Origin: Rhizomicrobium sp.
GTDB taxonomy: Bacteria > Pseudomonadota > Alphaproteobacteria > Micropepsales > Micropepsaceae
DNA: 64,000 bases
Direction of reading: 5' to 3'
Assembly (NCBI GenBank): GCA_037200045.1
Contig: JBBCHM010000002.1
Location: forward strand, 1,229,241 to 1,293,240
Shown: in pieces, positions 16,445 to 25,506 of the stretch
How the letters are laid out: every line of letters starts with the position of its first letter
Numbering within the stretch: the first letter of the stretch is position 1
The notes under the pieces: model-generated
What the model was told of the DNA's origin: nothing
The model's database searches: none
The model's input: only the letters and a program-made list of their open reading frames with translations
Position numbers and translations under genes: made by a program

Positions 16445-17917
16445 ATGTCCGCTGCCGTCTCCGCCGTCATCGACCAGCAGAGCCTGACCGCCGCTGGCCC
16501 CGTGCTGTCCGTCATCGATCCGGCGAGCGAGGAGATCATCGCCGAGATACCCGAAGCCGATGCCGCGACGGTGGAGCGCGCCGTGGCGGCCGCGCGCGCG
16601 GCTTTTACACACGGCCCCTGGCGAAAGATGGAGTGCGAAGCGCGCCAGCAGGTCCTGCGCCACTGCGCTGATCTGATCGACGCGGCGAGCGAGGAATTGG
16701 CGGCGCTCGAATCCGCCAATACCGGAATTCCCTTGAGCCAGATTCGCGCCCGCCAGATCGCCCGCGCCGGCTACAATTTCCGCTTCTTCGCCGATTATAT
16801 CGGCCAGTCGGCGGGCGAGCTTTACGAGCAGAACCCGGACTATCTGACGCTTGTCCGCCGCGAGCCGGTCGGCGTCGCCGCCCTGATCGCCCCCTGGAAC
16901 GCGCCGATCGCGCTCGGCACGATGAAGATCGCCGCCGCCATCGCTTTCGGCAATACCTGTGTCGTCAAGCCTTCGGAGCAGGCGCCGCTCGGGATAACCC
17001 GCGCGGTGGAGGTTCTCCAGGCCGCGCTGCCGCAGGGCGTGGTCAATCTCGTCAACGGCCGGGGCCAGACGGTCGGCGACGCGCTGGTACGGCATGCGGA
17101 TGTCGATCTCATCTCCTTCACTGGCGGTACGCGCACCGGCAAGGCGATCATGGCGGCGGCCGGCGCCGGGCTGAAGCCGACGACGATGGAATTGGGCGGC
17201 AAGTCCGCCAACATCATCTTCGCGGACGCGGATTTCGAGCAGGCGCTGGACGGTGCCCTGCTCGGCATCTTCACCAACAACGGCCAGCAATGCCTCGCCG
17301 GCTCGCGCATCCTGGTCCAGCGCGCCATCGCCGATCGCTTCATCGAAGCCTTCGTGGCGCGGGCGCGCGCCATCCGCATCGGCCATCCGCGCGATGCAGA
17401 GACCGAGATCGGCCCGCTCTCCTCGAAGGTGCACTTCAACCATGTCGCGAGCTTCGTGCCCGCGGCGGGCGCGAGCGGCACGAAGCTCCTGACCGGCGGC
17501 AAACGCGCGGCGGGCTTCGACCGCGGCTATTACTACGAGCCGACCGCGGTGATCGCCGATTCGAACGACAGCCGCGTCTGCCAGGACGAGATCTTCGGTC
17601 CCTTCGCGGCACTGATGGTCTTCGACACGGCGCAGGAGGCCTATGCCATCGCCAATGCCAGCCGCTTCGGCCTCGTCAGCTATGTCTGGTCGCAGAACAT
17701 CGCCACGATCATGGAAGCGCAGGAAGTGCTCTCCAGCGGCATCGTATGGTGCAACACCCCGATGATGCGCGAACTGCGCGCGCCGTTCGGCGGCGTGCGC
17801 GAATCCGGCGTCGGCGCGGAGGGCGGCAAGGCCTGCGAGGCGTTCTATACGCGGCAGAAATCGGTGAGCATTCCGCGCCGGCCGATCGCCTTGCGCAAGC
17901 TGGGCGCGACGGCGTGA
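16445..17917 (+). CDS. NAD(P)-dependent aldehyde dehydrogenase
   Basis: The 490-residue protein is complete. It has APWNAPIALGTMK, the cofactor segment FTGGTRTGKAI, the catalytic Glu in TMELGGKSANI (about residue 250) and the catalytic Cys in NNGQQCLAGSR (about residue 284). EIFGPFAALMVFD lies near the C-terminus. Overall it resembles semialdehyde dehydrogenases of the betaine/HpaE branch. In this operon it most likely oxidises a semialdehyde produced after ring hydroxylation or cleavage. The ATG directly abuts the preceding stop. Confidence 0.95.
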   Translation: MSAAVSAVIDQQSLTAAGPVLSVIDPASEEIIAEIPEADAATVERAVAAARAAFTHGPWRKMECEARQQVLRHCADLIDAASEELAALESANTGIPLSQIRARQIARAGYNFRFFADYIGQSAGELYEQNPDYLTLVRREPVGVAALIAPWNAPIALGTMKIAAAIAFGNTCVVKPSEQAPLGITRAVEVLQAALPQGVVNLVNGRGQTVGDALVRHADVDLISFTGGTRTGKAIMAAAGAGLKPTTMELGGKSANIIFADADFEQALDGALLGIFTNNGQQCLAGSRILVQRAIADRFIEAFVARARAIRIGHPRDAETEIGPLSSKVHFNHVASFVPAAGASGTKLLTGGKRAAGFDRGYYYEPTAVIADSNDSRVCQDEIFGPFAALMVFDTAQEAYAIANASRFGLVSYVWSQNIATIMEAQEVLSSGIVWCNTPMMRELRAPFGGVRESGVGAEGGKACEAFYTRQKSVSIPRRPIALRKLGATA

Positions 17918-17919
17918 CC

Positions 17920-18423
17920 ATGGCGGAGGATCCGACGGCCGTGTTGCACAAGGACATCACCGCCTTTCTCGATGCCTATTTCGCGGCATGGAACAAGTAT
18001 GACGTGCCGGCGATGAAGGCGCTGTGGGACGAACAGGAACAGACGCCGATCTACCTCGCCGAGGAGAACGAGCCGCATATCGGCTGGCCCGCCATCCTGG
18101 GCTATTGGGGCGTGGACCGTTCCAAGTCGGAACGGCTTCTGACCTGGCGCGATTTGACGGTGGTGGCCGGTTCACCCGACGTGACGATCGCCTTCTTTCA
18201 CTGCAATTGGAGCACCTACATCCCGAATTCGCGGCTGTATCCCAAGCCGTTTGGCGGCCCGGTGCGGATCACCATGGCGCTGCGGCGCAAGCCCGAAGGC
18301 TGGCGCGCCTTCCATTATGTGGAGTGCCCTCTCGCCTCCATCGTGCAGCTGCGCAGAGCCCATGAAGACGCCGTCGATCCGGAAATCCACCGCCGCCTCG
18401 CCGCCAAGGGCGTGAAATATTGA
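17920..18423 (+). CDS. SnoaL/NTF2-like protein
   Basis: The 167-residue single-domain protein starts HKDITAFLDAYFAAWNKYDVPAMKALWDE, the first helices of the NTF2-like cone fold, and continues with beta strands rich in Trp and Phe. Such proteins act as isomerases, dehydratases, cyclases or small dioxygenase-like subunits. The start lies two bases past the aldehyde dehydrogenase stop, making it the last gene of the four-gene operon. No catalytic residues can be named. The gene converges with the AraC regulator gene. Confidence 0.88.
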   Translation: MAEDPTAVLHKDITAFLDAYFAAWNKYDVPAMKALWDEQEQTPIYLAEENEPHIGWPAILGYWGVDRSKSERLLTWRDLTVVAGSPDVTIAFFHCNWSTYIPNSRLYPKPFGGPVRITMALRRKPEGWRAFHYVECPLASIVQLRRAHEDAVDPEIHRRLAAKGVKY

Positions 18424-18437
18424 AAGTCCGCCACGGA

Positions 18438-19364
18438 TCAGGCCGGGTTCGCCGCTTGCGCGCGCGGGGCAATCCTGTGCGCACCATCCCGCAATGAGGA
18501 CATGTCCCGTCTCGGCGGCATCCCGAACATGCGAGCGTATTCGCGGCTGAACTGCGACGGGCTTTCATAACCTACCTGACGCGCCGCCGCCTCGACGTTG
18601 ACGGCCTCGGCAGCCATCAGCCGGCGTGCTTCCAGCAACCGCATCTGCTTCTGGTATTGCAGCGGCGTCATCGACGTAATCGCCTTGAACTGGCGATGAA
18701 ACGCGGATGGGCTCATCTTCGCGATGGCGGCCAGCTCGTCGATCCGCAGGGTCTCCGCGAAACGATTGCGCAGCGCATGAACCGCGCCGATCACCTCATG
18801 CGTATGATCATGGCCGAGCGTCATCCGCGCAACTTCGGCGCCATGCGGCCCGGTCAACAGCCGATAGCAGATCTCGCGCATGATCGCGGGATAAAGGATC
18901 GGAATCGCCGCCGGCTCGCCCAGCAGACGCACCAAGCGCAGCATGCAGTCCTCCAACGGTCCGCTGAAATCCGCGACAAAGACCCCGCTTCCGACCTCGC
19001 CATTTGCCGCTGGCGGCGCGCCCAGCGACTCCAGGACGTCGCGCATCGCGGCGACATCGAGTGCGACGGCGACGCCGATAAACGGCGCGTTTGGACTGGC
19101 CTCGGTGACCCGGCCGACAGCCGGCATCTCGACGCCGACCACAACAGCCTGGCCCGGCCGGTAGACGATCCGGTTGCTGCCGAACATCGTCCACTTGGTG
19201 CCCTGGAGGACCGCGCAGAGCGCGGGCTTGTGCACAAAGTGGCTTGGACGCTTCTCGTAGTCCGACCGCAACATGGCCAGGCCGTCGATCTCCGTTTGGA
19301 ACGGGCTCTCGCCAATCTGGGCATCCGTATAACGGGTGACGAGTTCCAGTAGCGTTTCCGCCAT
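18438..19364 (-). CDS. AraC-family transcriptional regulator
   Basis: The protein has 308 residues. The N-terminal half matches the AraC-type ligand domain of the PF06719 kind (PALCAVLQGTKWTMFG, YRPGQAVVVGVEMP). The C-terminal half has two helix-turn-helices, LRIDELAAIAKMSPSAFHRQFK and VNVEAAARQVGYESPSQFSREY. I chose the ATG at 19364, preceded by GGAAAGG; an upstream in-frame ATG would add 19 unrelated residues. It is divergent from an SDR gene 132 bp away. AraC-SDR pairs of this type are frequent, and the SDR is its likely target. Confidence 0.93.
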   Translation of the reverse strand: MAETLLELVTRYTDAQIGESPFQTEIDGLAMLRSDYEKRPSHFVHKPALCAVLQGTKWTMFGSNRIVYRPGQAVVVGVEMPAVGRVTEASPNAPFIGVAVALDVAAMRDVLESLGAPPAANGEVGSGVFVADFSGPLEDCMLRLVRLLGEPAAIPILYPAIMREICYRLLTGPHGAEVARMTLGHDHTHEVIGAVHALRNRFAETLRIDELAAIAKMSPSAFHRQFKAITSMTPLQYQKQMRLLEARRLMAAEAVNVEAAARQVGYESPSQFSREYARMFGMPPRRDMSSLRDGAHRIAPRAQAANPA

Positions 19365-19496
19365 GTCCGTGCCTTTCCGCTCCAACCTTGCGCAGATAGG
19401 CATCCGGGCAGGATTAGGCAAGAAGTATGCGACTTTCGGTATTCCGTCCCGCGAGGCGGATGAGCATATTCCGGCTCAAGCAACCAGGAGAACACC

Positions 19497-20258
19497 ATGT
19501 CCGCAGGAACAAAGATCGCGATCGTCACGGGCGGAAGCCGCGGCCTCGGCCGCAATACCGTGATCAGTCTCGCCCGGCGCGGCGTCCACTCGGTCTTCAC
19601 CTACAACGCCAATCGCGCGGAAGCCGACAAGGTCGTCGCGGCGGTCCGGGAGGCGGGCGGCAAAGCTGTCGCCCTGCAACTCGACACGGGCAAGGTCCGG
19701 TCGTTCGACGATTTCGTGCGGAACGTCCGCTCGGCGCTGGCGGAGCTGGGCGCGGAACGCTTCGACTTCCTCGTCAACAATGCCGGCACGTCCCACCACA
19801 ACGCGTTCGACCAGACGACCGAGGAGGAGCTGGACGGCCTCTACAACGTGCATTTCAAGGGCGTGTTCTTCCTGACGCAGAAGCTTCTGCCGCTGCTCAA
19901 CAATGGCGGCAGGATCGTGAATATCTCGTCCGGCCTGACCCGCTTCGCCATGCCGGGGAGCGGCTCCTACGCATCCATGAAGGGGGCCGTCGAAGTGCTG
20001 ACCCGCTATCTCGCCAAGGAACTCGGGCCGCGGGGCATTGCCGTCAACACCGTCGCGCCCGGCGCAATCGCAACCGATTTCAGCGGCGGCATGGTGCGCG
20101 ACAATCCCGGGATCAACAGATTTGTCGCCGAGGCGACGGCGCTGGGCAGGGTCGGACAGCCCGACGACATCGGTCCGATGATCGCGGCCCTGCTCTCCGA
20201 CGACAACCGCTGGGTCAATGCCCAGCGCATCGAGGTCTCGGGCGGCATGGCGCTTTGA
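19497..20258 (+). CDS. SDR-family NAD(P)-dependent oxidoreductase
   Basis: This is a classical SDR of 253 residues. It has IVTGGSRGLGRN, VNNAGTSHHN, a catalytic Ser in NISSGLTRFAMPGSGSYASMKGAV (Ser, then Tyr-x-x-x-Lys), VNTVAPGAIATDF and a final EVSGGMAL. AGGAG lies 7 bp before the ATG. It is divergent from the AraC gene and probably regulated by it. The substrate is unknown; proteins like this reduce ketones or quinones. It converges on a truncated esterase remnant. Confidence 0.94.
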   Translation: MSAGTKIAIVTGGSRGLGRNTVISLARRGVHSVFTYNANRAEADKVVAAVREAGGKAVALQLDTGKVRSFDDFVRNVRSALAELGAERFDFLVNNAGTSHHNAFDQTTEEELDGLYNVHFKGVFFLTQKLLPLLNNGGRIVNISSGLTRFAMPGSGSYASMKGAVEVLTRYLAKELGPRGIAVNTVAPGAIATDFSGGMVRDNPGINRFVAEATALGRVGQPDDIGPMIAALLSDDNRWVNAQRIEVSGGMAL

Positions 20259-20273
20259 TCGGAACGGTCCCGG

Positions 20274-20741
20274 TCACCGGTTGATGAAGTCGGCGATTTC
20301 GCCGAGCGCCGCATGGGCCTCGGGAAAGAGCCTGAACATGCCGTGCCACACGTGCGGGACATCCGGCCAGAGGCTGAGGTTCACCCGGACGCGCGCCTTT
20401 TCGAGGCGGTCGGCGAACCGCTTGCTGTCGAAGACGAGGGCTTCGACCGAACTCACCTGCAGCAGCGTGGGCGGAAATTTCTTCAGCAACGCCGTCGGAG
20501 CGAATGCGGGCGAGACTTCCGGATCGGCGGCGCTGTGCAACGGGGGCAGGTAATTGTCGACGGAATATTGCAAGGCCTCCCATGTGCAGATGAGATCGTC
20601 GATGCCGATCCGGTCCCACATCGAGACGTGATCGAGCGTTCCGGCGATGAGCGCCAGCCGGTCCGGCATCCGGCCGCCGGTATCCGTGCTCGACAAGCAG
20701 ACCGCGCTTGTATTGGCGCGGCGCGCGTTCAAGAAACCCAC
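20274..20741 (-). pseudogene. C-terminal remnant of an HSL-type esterase/acetylesterase
   Basis: The 155 codons match only the C-terminal half of hormone-sensitive-lipase-type esterases. KFPPTLLQVSSVEALVFDS carries the catalytic Asp region and DVPHVWHGMF the catalytic His. The N-terminal half with the HGGG oxyanion loop and GDSAGG nucleophile motif is absent. Immediately upstream lies the end of the SDR gene at 20761. The frame opens a few codons before the apparent GTG start, within SDR sequence. This looks like a 5' deletion that fused the remnant behind the SDR gene. Activity is not expected. Confidence 0.75.
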
Positions 20742-20760
20742 GGAGCAGAGCGTTGCCGCG

Positions 20761-21492
20761 TCAGACCAGCAAGCCGCCGCCGTCCACGGGAAGACTCTGG
20801 CCGGTCACGTAGCCGTTCAGCATCAAATAGATATAGGCCGTGGCGGCCTCGGCGGGAGACGCGGCCCGCGGCAAGGGCAAGCCGGCCGTGGCCGCCGCGA
20901 TGCGCCCCGCGCTGCCCGGCCTCTCCGTTATAAGTCCGGTCAGGGTCAGCCCCGGACAAACCGCGTTGATCCGCAGCGGCGCGAGATCGACGGCCAAGCT
21001 GCGAACGAGATGCTCCACGGCCCCGACCACGGCGGAGGGAAGCGGAGAGCCCTTCGACGGGCGATGGGCGAGCATGCCGCTGGTCAGCGTGATCGAGCCG
21101 TCCGGAGCGATCTTGCGGCGGCCATGTTTGATGATCGCGAGCGATCCCCAGAAACGCACCTCGAAGGCTTCGCGGGCGAAGGCGAGATCGAGGTCCTCGG
21201 TCGAGGCAAAGACCCTCCGATCGAAATCGCCCGCGGTGATCGCCAGATGATCGAAAGGATCGAGCCGGTCCAGGAAGCCGGAGATGCTGGCCGCGTCTTT
21301 CAGATCGACGACATCGCCGCTCGCTCCGGCCAGGCGCGCGATGGCCGCATCGACGCTGGCGCTCTTGCTCGACGCGACGACCACGGCCGCTCCCAGCTCG
21401 CGCGCCAGCGCGGCGACGGCAAAGCCGATCCCCGACGTTCCGCCGATCACGACCACCCGCTTTCCCGCGAGCGACATGGTTGCATCCGTCAT
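20761..21492 (-). CDS. SDR-family protein without the Tyr-x-x-x-Lys pair
   Basis: The 243-residue protein has a good cofactor loop, VVVIGGTSGIGFAVAALA, and a usual end (GYVTGQSLPVDGGGLLV). NNAG is replaced by AITAGD. Where YxxxK should occur the sequence is GSPLPSAVVGAVEHLVRSL, with neither Tyr nor Lys in register. INAVCPGLT follows normally. Atypical SDRs with this substitution exist, and their chemistry is not well settled. It is followed on the same strand by the esterase remnant. Confidence 0.88.
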   Translation of the reverse strand: MTDATMSLAGKRVVVIGGTSGIGFAVAALARELGAAVVVASSKSASVDAAIARLAGASGDVVDLKDAASISGFLDRLDPFDHLAITAGDFDRRVFASTEDLDLAFAREAFEVRFWGSLAIIKHGRRKIAPDGSITLTSGMLAHRPSKGSPLPSAVVGAVEHLVRSLAVDLAPLRINAVCPGLTLTGLITERPGSAGRIAAATAGLPLPRAASPAEAATAYIYLMLNGYVTGQSLPVDGGGLLV

Positions 21493-21591
21493 GGTTCGTC
21501 TCCTGAAAAAATGGAGGCCAGGCGTCCATTGAGGCGATGCGCGAAATGCGATCCATCCGCGCGAGGCGACGTCTGGCGCGAACCAGACAGT

Positions 21592-22581
21592 CTACTTCGC
21601 CCCGAGCGAGCCGTTCCGGTTCGAATCGGCGACTTCGAGAAACGCCGCGACATCGTCCGCCGAGCGCGCCGGTATCTCGACCTGCGGCAGATGGCCGACG
21701 CCGGGATAGACGATCAGCTTGGCGCCGGGGATGGCGTCGGCGAATTTATGCGCGCTTGCCACGCCGATCAACGGATCGACGGCGCCCCACAGCACCAGCG
21801 TGGGAACCGCGATATGCGACAGCGCTTCCTTGGCCGCGACGCCGAGCTTGCCGGGCGCCAGCGACATGAGAATGTCGCGATGGCCGGGGGCGCGCTGGAA
21901 TTCCGCCCAGCGCGCGATGAAGGCATCGGTGATGACCGCCGGATTGCCGACCTCGCCGCGCAGGCCGCTGCGGATGAGCGGCGTGTTGTCGATGCTCTTC
22001 AGGAAGGCGCGGCCCCAACTGTATTGCAGGAGACGGAAGGCGAGCGGCGGGGATTTCAGCGTCTCGCTCGGCCAGCCGGCGGCATCGACCAGGATGAGCG
22101 CGCGCACCCGCGCCGGATAGCGCAGCGCGAACTGCCAGGCGACGCCGCCGCCTAGCGAGTTCCCGGCAATGGCGAATTTGGGCAGATCGAGCTTCGCCGC
22201 CAGCGCGCCGATCAAGGCGATGCTCTCATCGTCGTTCAGCACATAGCCGGCCGGCGCGCGCGTTAGCCCGTGGCCGGGCAGATCGATGCGGATGATACGG
22301 AAGCGGTCGTGGAGCTGTGCGGCCCAGCCGTCCCAGGTGGTGAAGGAATCGCCGAAGCCGTGGACGAGCAGCAGGACCGGCGCGTGCGGATCGCCCTCGT
22401 CCCTGTAGTGCAGCCGCACGCCGCCCGGCAGGTCGGCGAAGTGCGACTGCGCGTCGGCGTATTTCGCCTCCAGCGTTGCATAGGGAATGTCCGGCCCGCG
22501 CAGGACGAACCACCAATAGCCGACCGCCGCCGCGATCAGAGCGACCAACAACCAACCGACCAGCTTCAGCACGGACCGCAT
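21592..22581 (-). CDS. membrane-anchored alpha/beta hydrolase
   Basis: The 329-residue protein starts with one membrane anchor (LVGWLLVALIAAAVGYWWFV), so the enzyme domain should face the periplasm. The catalytic set is complete: oxyanion HGFGDS, nucleophile AGNSLGGGVA, acid in WGAVDPLIG, and His in PGVGHLPQVE. This contrasts with the two GHH-type hydrolases of the same island. It starts 7 bp after the stop of the second TonB receptor gene and is in one operon with it. It may hydrolyse the compound, such as an ester, that the receptor imports. Confidence 0.93.
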   Translation of the reverse strand: MRSVLKLVGWLLVALIAAAVGYWWFVLRGPDIPYATLEAKYADAQSHFADLPGGVRLHYRDEGDPHAPVLLLVHGFGDSFTTWDGWAAQLHDRFRIIRIDLPGHGLTRAPAGYVLNDDESIALIGALAAKLDLPKFAIAGNSLGGGVAWQFALRYPARVRALILVDAAGWPSETLKSPPLAFRLLQYSWGRAFLKSIDNTPLIRSGLRGEVGNPAVITDAFIARWAEFQRAPGHRDILMSLAPGKLGVAAKEALSHIAVPTLVLWGAVDPLIGVASAHKFADAIPGAKLIVYPGVGHLPQVEIPARSADDVAAFLEVADSNRNGSLGAK

Positions 22582-22588
22582 GGCGCTC

Positions 22589-24838
22589 TCAGTATTTCAG
22601 GCTGAGGCGGACGCCGACCGTGGCCGGCTCGCCGCGCTGGGCGATGTCGATATCCGTCAGGAAGAAATTGCGCGTGGTGTCGTAATTCGCGTTGAAGATG
22701 TTGTGGCCGAACAGCGCCACCGACCAGGGCTGGCCGTCGGGCGTGAGCGTGAGGTTCGCATTGGCGAGCCAATAGGCGTGGACGTAATAGACCGGGCCGA
22801 GCAGCAGCGGGTCGAAATGGTCGTGGAAGGCATAGTCGGCCTCCGCTTCCAGCGCATAACCCGGCAACAGGAAGGTATAGGCCGCCGACCCGCCATAGCT
22901 CCACGGCGCGAAGCCGACGCGCGCGCCCTTGCGGTTGACGAACACCGGATTGAGCGTGTTGCCTGGCGCCACGCAGATCGAGGCCGGCACGCACAGCGCG
23001 GTGGTGGCGGCGATGTCGAGGTCGTTGGCGTATTCGTCGAACTCGCCGTCCTTCCAGCCGACGGATTGCGAAAGCTGGAGCTGTGGGATGGGCTGCCATT
23101 TGCCCTCGAACTCGAAGCCGTAGATGTGCGATTTGCGCGCGTTGACGATCGCGCCGATAGCGCCGAAATCGGACCAGATCGCCGACTGCACCTGCTGATT
23201 GTGGTAGTCGTAGTAGAATCCCGCGCCGTCGAGCTGCAGCGTGCCGTCGGCCAGCGTGGTCTTGAAGCCCGCCTCATAGGCCCACAGCGTCTCCGGCTTG
23301 AAGGCGCCGACCGCGCTGGCGCTGGGCACGTTGTAGGAGGTGAAGCCGCCGGACTTCACGCCTTCGCTGATGCTGGCGTAGAGCAGCGTCTCCTCCACGG
23401 GCTTGTATTCCAGCTCCGCCTTGCCCGAGAGGTTGGTGTTGTTGAGCGTCTTGTCGGCGGTCGGGCTGAACGCCGTCGGCGTCGTGCCGGGCGCGAAAAT
23501 CCCGGCGGTCACGTAGTTCTTCTGCTCGCGATGCTCGCTCTCGCCGCGCAGGCCGCCGACCAGCGACCACTGCTCGTTGAAGCGATATTGGGCCTGCCCG
23601 AACAGGGCCTCGCTCTCGACATGCTGGTTGTAGGTCGTCTGGGTGACGAAGCCGAGCGACTGCCAGAAATCGCTGTCGAAGAACTCGTCCAGATCCTCAT
23701 GCGAGAAGTAGAAGCCGACGAGCCAGGTGAGCGGCGCGGAATCGTCGTTCGAGGCCAGCCGCAGCTCCTGCGAATAGACGTTCGCGTTGGTCTTGAAATA
23801 GGTGCCGGCATAGGCGAGCGAGGAGGCGTCCCAGTCGTTGTATTCCTTGCGGTCCAGATTCTCGTAGGACGAGATCGAGGTCAGCGTCGCGAAGCCGAAA
23901 TCCGCATTGGCGCGCAGGCTGACGCCGCCGCTGGTCGTGTCGTGGAACGGCTTGACGTCGGCCGGCTTGCCGATGAGATCGCCGAAGGTGTCGGAGCCGC
24001 CCCAGCCGGTCTGCGCATTGTTGGCGAAAGCGGGCACCGTCGTGCCGCCCAGATAGATGTTGGGGATGGGGTCGAACAGGTAAAGGCCGGTCGGCTCGGA
24101 ATCGTCGTAGCCCCAATGGCCTTCGAGCAGGAAATTGACCGCGCTGGAGGCGTTCCATTGCAGCTCGCCGCGCAGCGCGGTGGTGTCCTTGTCGCCGAGC
24201 GACTGGCCGTTCTCGCGGTTCTTCTGCCAGGCGCCGCCCTGGTCGGTCACGATGGCGAGACGCCCGAGCAGATCGTCGGAGATCGGGCCGGAGACATAGC
24301 CCTCGGCGTGGAATTCGTCATGGCTGTCGAAATCGGCGGTGAGGCCGGCGGTGAAATCCTCCGTCGGCTTGTTGGTGACGAAGTTGACCGCGCCGCCGGT
24401 CGTGTTGCGGCCATAGAGCGTGCCCTGCGGCCCGCGCAGCACTTCCACCCGGCCGATGTCGAACAGCAGGCCCTGGGTCTGCGCCGGCACGGGATAGGCC
24501 ACCTCGTCGACATAGACGCCGACGGTAGAGCTGTTGTTGGAGCCGTAATCGTCGAAGCCGACGCCGCGCAGGCGGAATTCGGGCTGGCCGCTGCCGAAGG
24601 CCGGAACGATCTCGAGGCTCGGCGTGGCATATTGCAGGTTGTTGATCTGCGTGACGTTGTGCTTCAGCAAGTCGTCGGCCGACAGCACCGTCAGGGCGAT
24701 GCCGACGTTCTGCGCCGATTCCACCCGCCTTTCGGCCGTGACCGTCACGGTTTCGATTCCCGTCGGGAGCGTATCGGCAACCGCCGGATCCAATGTCACT
24801 ATCAACGCAAGCGACGCAGCAACAATCTCGATCTTCAT
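22589..24838 (-). CDS. TonB-dependent receptor
   Basis: The 749-residue receptor begins with a signal peptide (IVAASLALIVTLDPAVAD). A TonB-box-like region (ETVTVTAERR) is followed by the plug (RGVGFDDYGSN, VEVLRGPQGTLYGRNTTGGAVNF) and a barrel ending VGVRLSLKY. AGGGG lies just before the ATG at 24838; the frame is open further upstream but not receptor-like. It is followed by the membrane-anchored hydrolase, giving an import-and-hydrolyse pair. The ligand is unknown. Confidence 0.95.
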   Translation of the reverse strand: MKIEIVAASLALIVTLDPAVADTLPTGIETVTVTAERRVESAQNVGIALTVLSADDLLKHNVTQINNLQYATPSLEIVPAFGSGQPEFRLRGVGFDDYGSNNSSTVGVYVDEVAYPVPAQTQGLLFDIGRVEVLRGPQGTLYGRNTTGGAVNFVTNKPTEDFTAGLTADFDSHDEFHAEGYVSGPISDDLLGRLAIVTDQGGAWQKNRENGQSLGDKDTTALRGELQWNASSAVNFLLEGHWGYDDSEPTGLYLFDPIPNIYLGGTTVPAFANNAQTGWGGSDTFGDLIGKPADVKPFHDTTSGGVSLRANADFGFATLTSISSYENLDRKEYNDWDASSLAYAGTYFKTNANVYSQELRLASNDDSAPLTWLVGFYFSHEDLDEFFDSDFWQSLGFVTQTTYNQHVESEALFGQAQYRFNEQWSLVGGLRGESEHREQKNYVTAGIFAPGTTPTAFSPTADKTLNNTNLSGKAELEYKPVEETLLYASISEGVKSGGFTSYNVPSASAVGAFKPETLWAYEAGFKTTLADGTLQLDGAGFYYDYHNQQVQSAIWSDFGAIGAIVNARKSHIYGFEFEGKWQPIPQLQLSQSVGWKDGEFDEYANDLDIAATTALCVPASICVAPGNTLNPVFVNRKGARVGFAPWSYGGSAAYTFLLPGYALEAEADYAFHDHFDPLLLGPVYYVHAYWLANANLTLTPDGQPWSVALFGHNIFNANYDTTRNFFLTDIDIAQRGEPATVGVRLSLKY

Positions 24839-24863
24839 TACACCCCTCGAACAATGACAACGC

Positions 24864-25097
24864 TTATCGCACGCCCCGGCGGCCGCGGCGAAAGGCGGCG
24901 ACCGGCCATCCGAACCGCAGCGCCGGGCGCACAGCCGGCCTGCGGTCCTCATAAAGGTCAAGCACCTGCTGATGAAGGTCGGCGCCCGCGTCGTCGCCCC
25001 AGTCGCGCAATTGCGCGATCTTGCGGCGCAGATGCCATTCGGCGGCGCCGCCATATTCGCGCTTCCATCGGCGCGCGAGGCTATCGATGCCGTCCAC
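24864..25097 (-). CDS. possible small hypothetical protein, 77 aa
   Basis: A GTG-started frame ends 25 bp before the receptor start. The first 50 residues (SLARRWKREYGGAAEWHLRRK, then a DWGDDAGADLHQQVLDL helix) resemble short helical proteins common in alphaproteobacteria, which are rich in Ala and end in a Leu-rich helix. The Arg/Ala-rich tail is less convincing. There is no strong ribosome site, so this is a tentative call. Confidence 0.4.
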   Translation of the reverse strand: MDGIDSLARRWKREYGGAAEWHLRRKIAQLRDWGDDAGADLHQQVLDLYEDRRPAVRPALRFGWPVAAFRRGRRGVR

Positions 25098-25121
25098 CCC
25101 TTGGTCCCCACCTCAAATTCA

Positions 25122-25155
25122 CCCGCCCCGGAAAGGGCGGGCCCGAAGGCCCGCC
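25122..25155. terminator. GC-rich alternative hairpins
   Basis: GGCGGGCC-CGAA-GGCCCGCC forms a perfect 8-bp tetraloop hairpin at 25136-25155. An overlapping CCCGCCC/GGGCGGG stem at 25122-25141 competes with it. They lie in the non-coding stretch before the receptor operon. No T-run follows, so a terminator role is uncertain. Confidence 0.35.
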
Positions 25156-25417
25156 AAGTTCAGGGAGGAAACGCCGCCATGAAGCAGCGTCACCTGCATA
25201 CTCTATCGTTTTAGTAGAGTAAAGGGGTCGCGCCGCGCGGGCGTCAGGAAGCCGCTGACGGGGATTGCATGGATTTTAGCGTTCGCCGGCGTCGGCGCAA
25301 CCGCCATGAGACGCGCCGGCGGTTCAAGATCGCCCGGCAGCTATCCGACGCGGCGCTTACAGCGTCGCGGTTCCGAGGATCGCGTCCCGCGGCATCGGGG
25401 GCGCCCTTCGGTATCGT
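25156..25417. other. non-coding stretch between flagellin terminator and receptor operon
   Basis: I see no gene here on either strand. The stretch must carry the promoter for the operon reading leftward (24864 and the second receptor), but no clear -35/-10 pair stands out. Confidence 0.4.
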
Positions 25418-25419
25418 TC

Positions 25420-25466
25420 AAAAAAGCGGGGACGCCGGACCGGCGGCAAAGCCCGCCGGCATCCCC
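25420..25466 (-). terminator. rho-independent terminator of the flagellin gene
   Basis: On the minus strand GGGGATGCCGG pairs with CCGGCGTCCCC (one G-U), enclosing an inner GC-rich stem. GC and a run of six T follow it. It begins about 40 bp past the flagellin stop and is the clearest terminator in the window. Confidence 0.85.
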
Positions 25467-25506
25467 AAGTTCACCCACCAGAACTTTGTTCTGTGTTCAA
25501 TGATGG

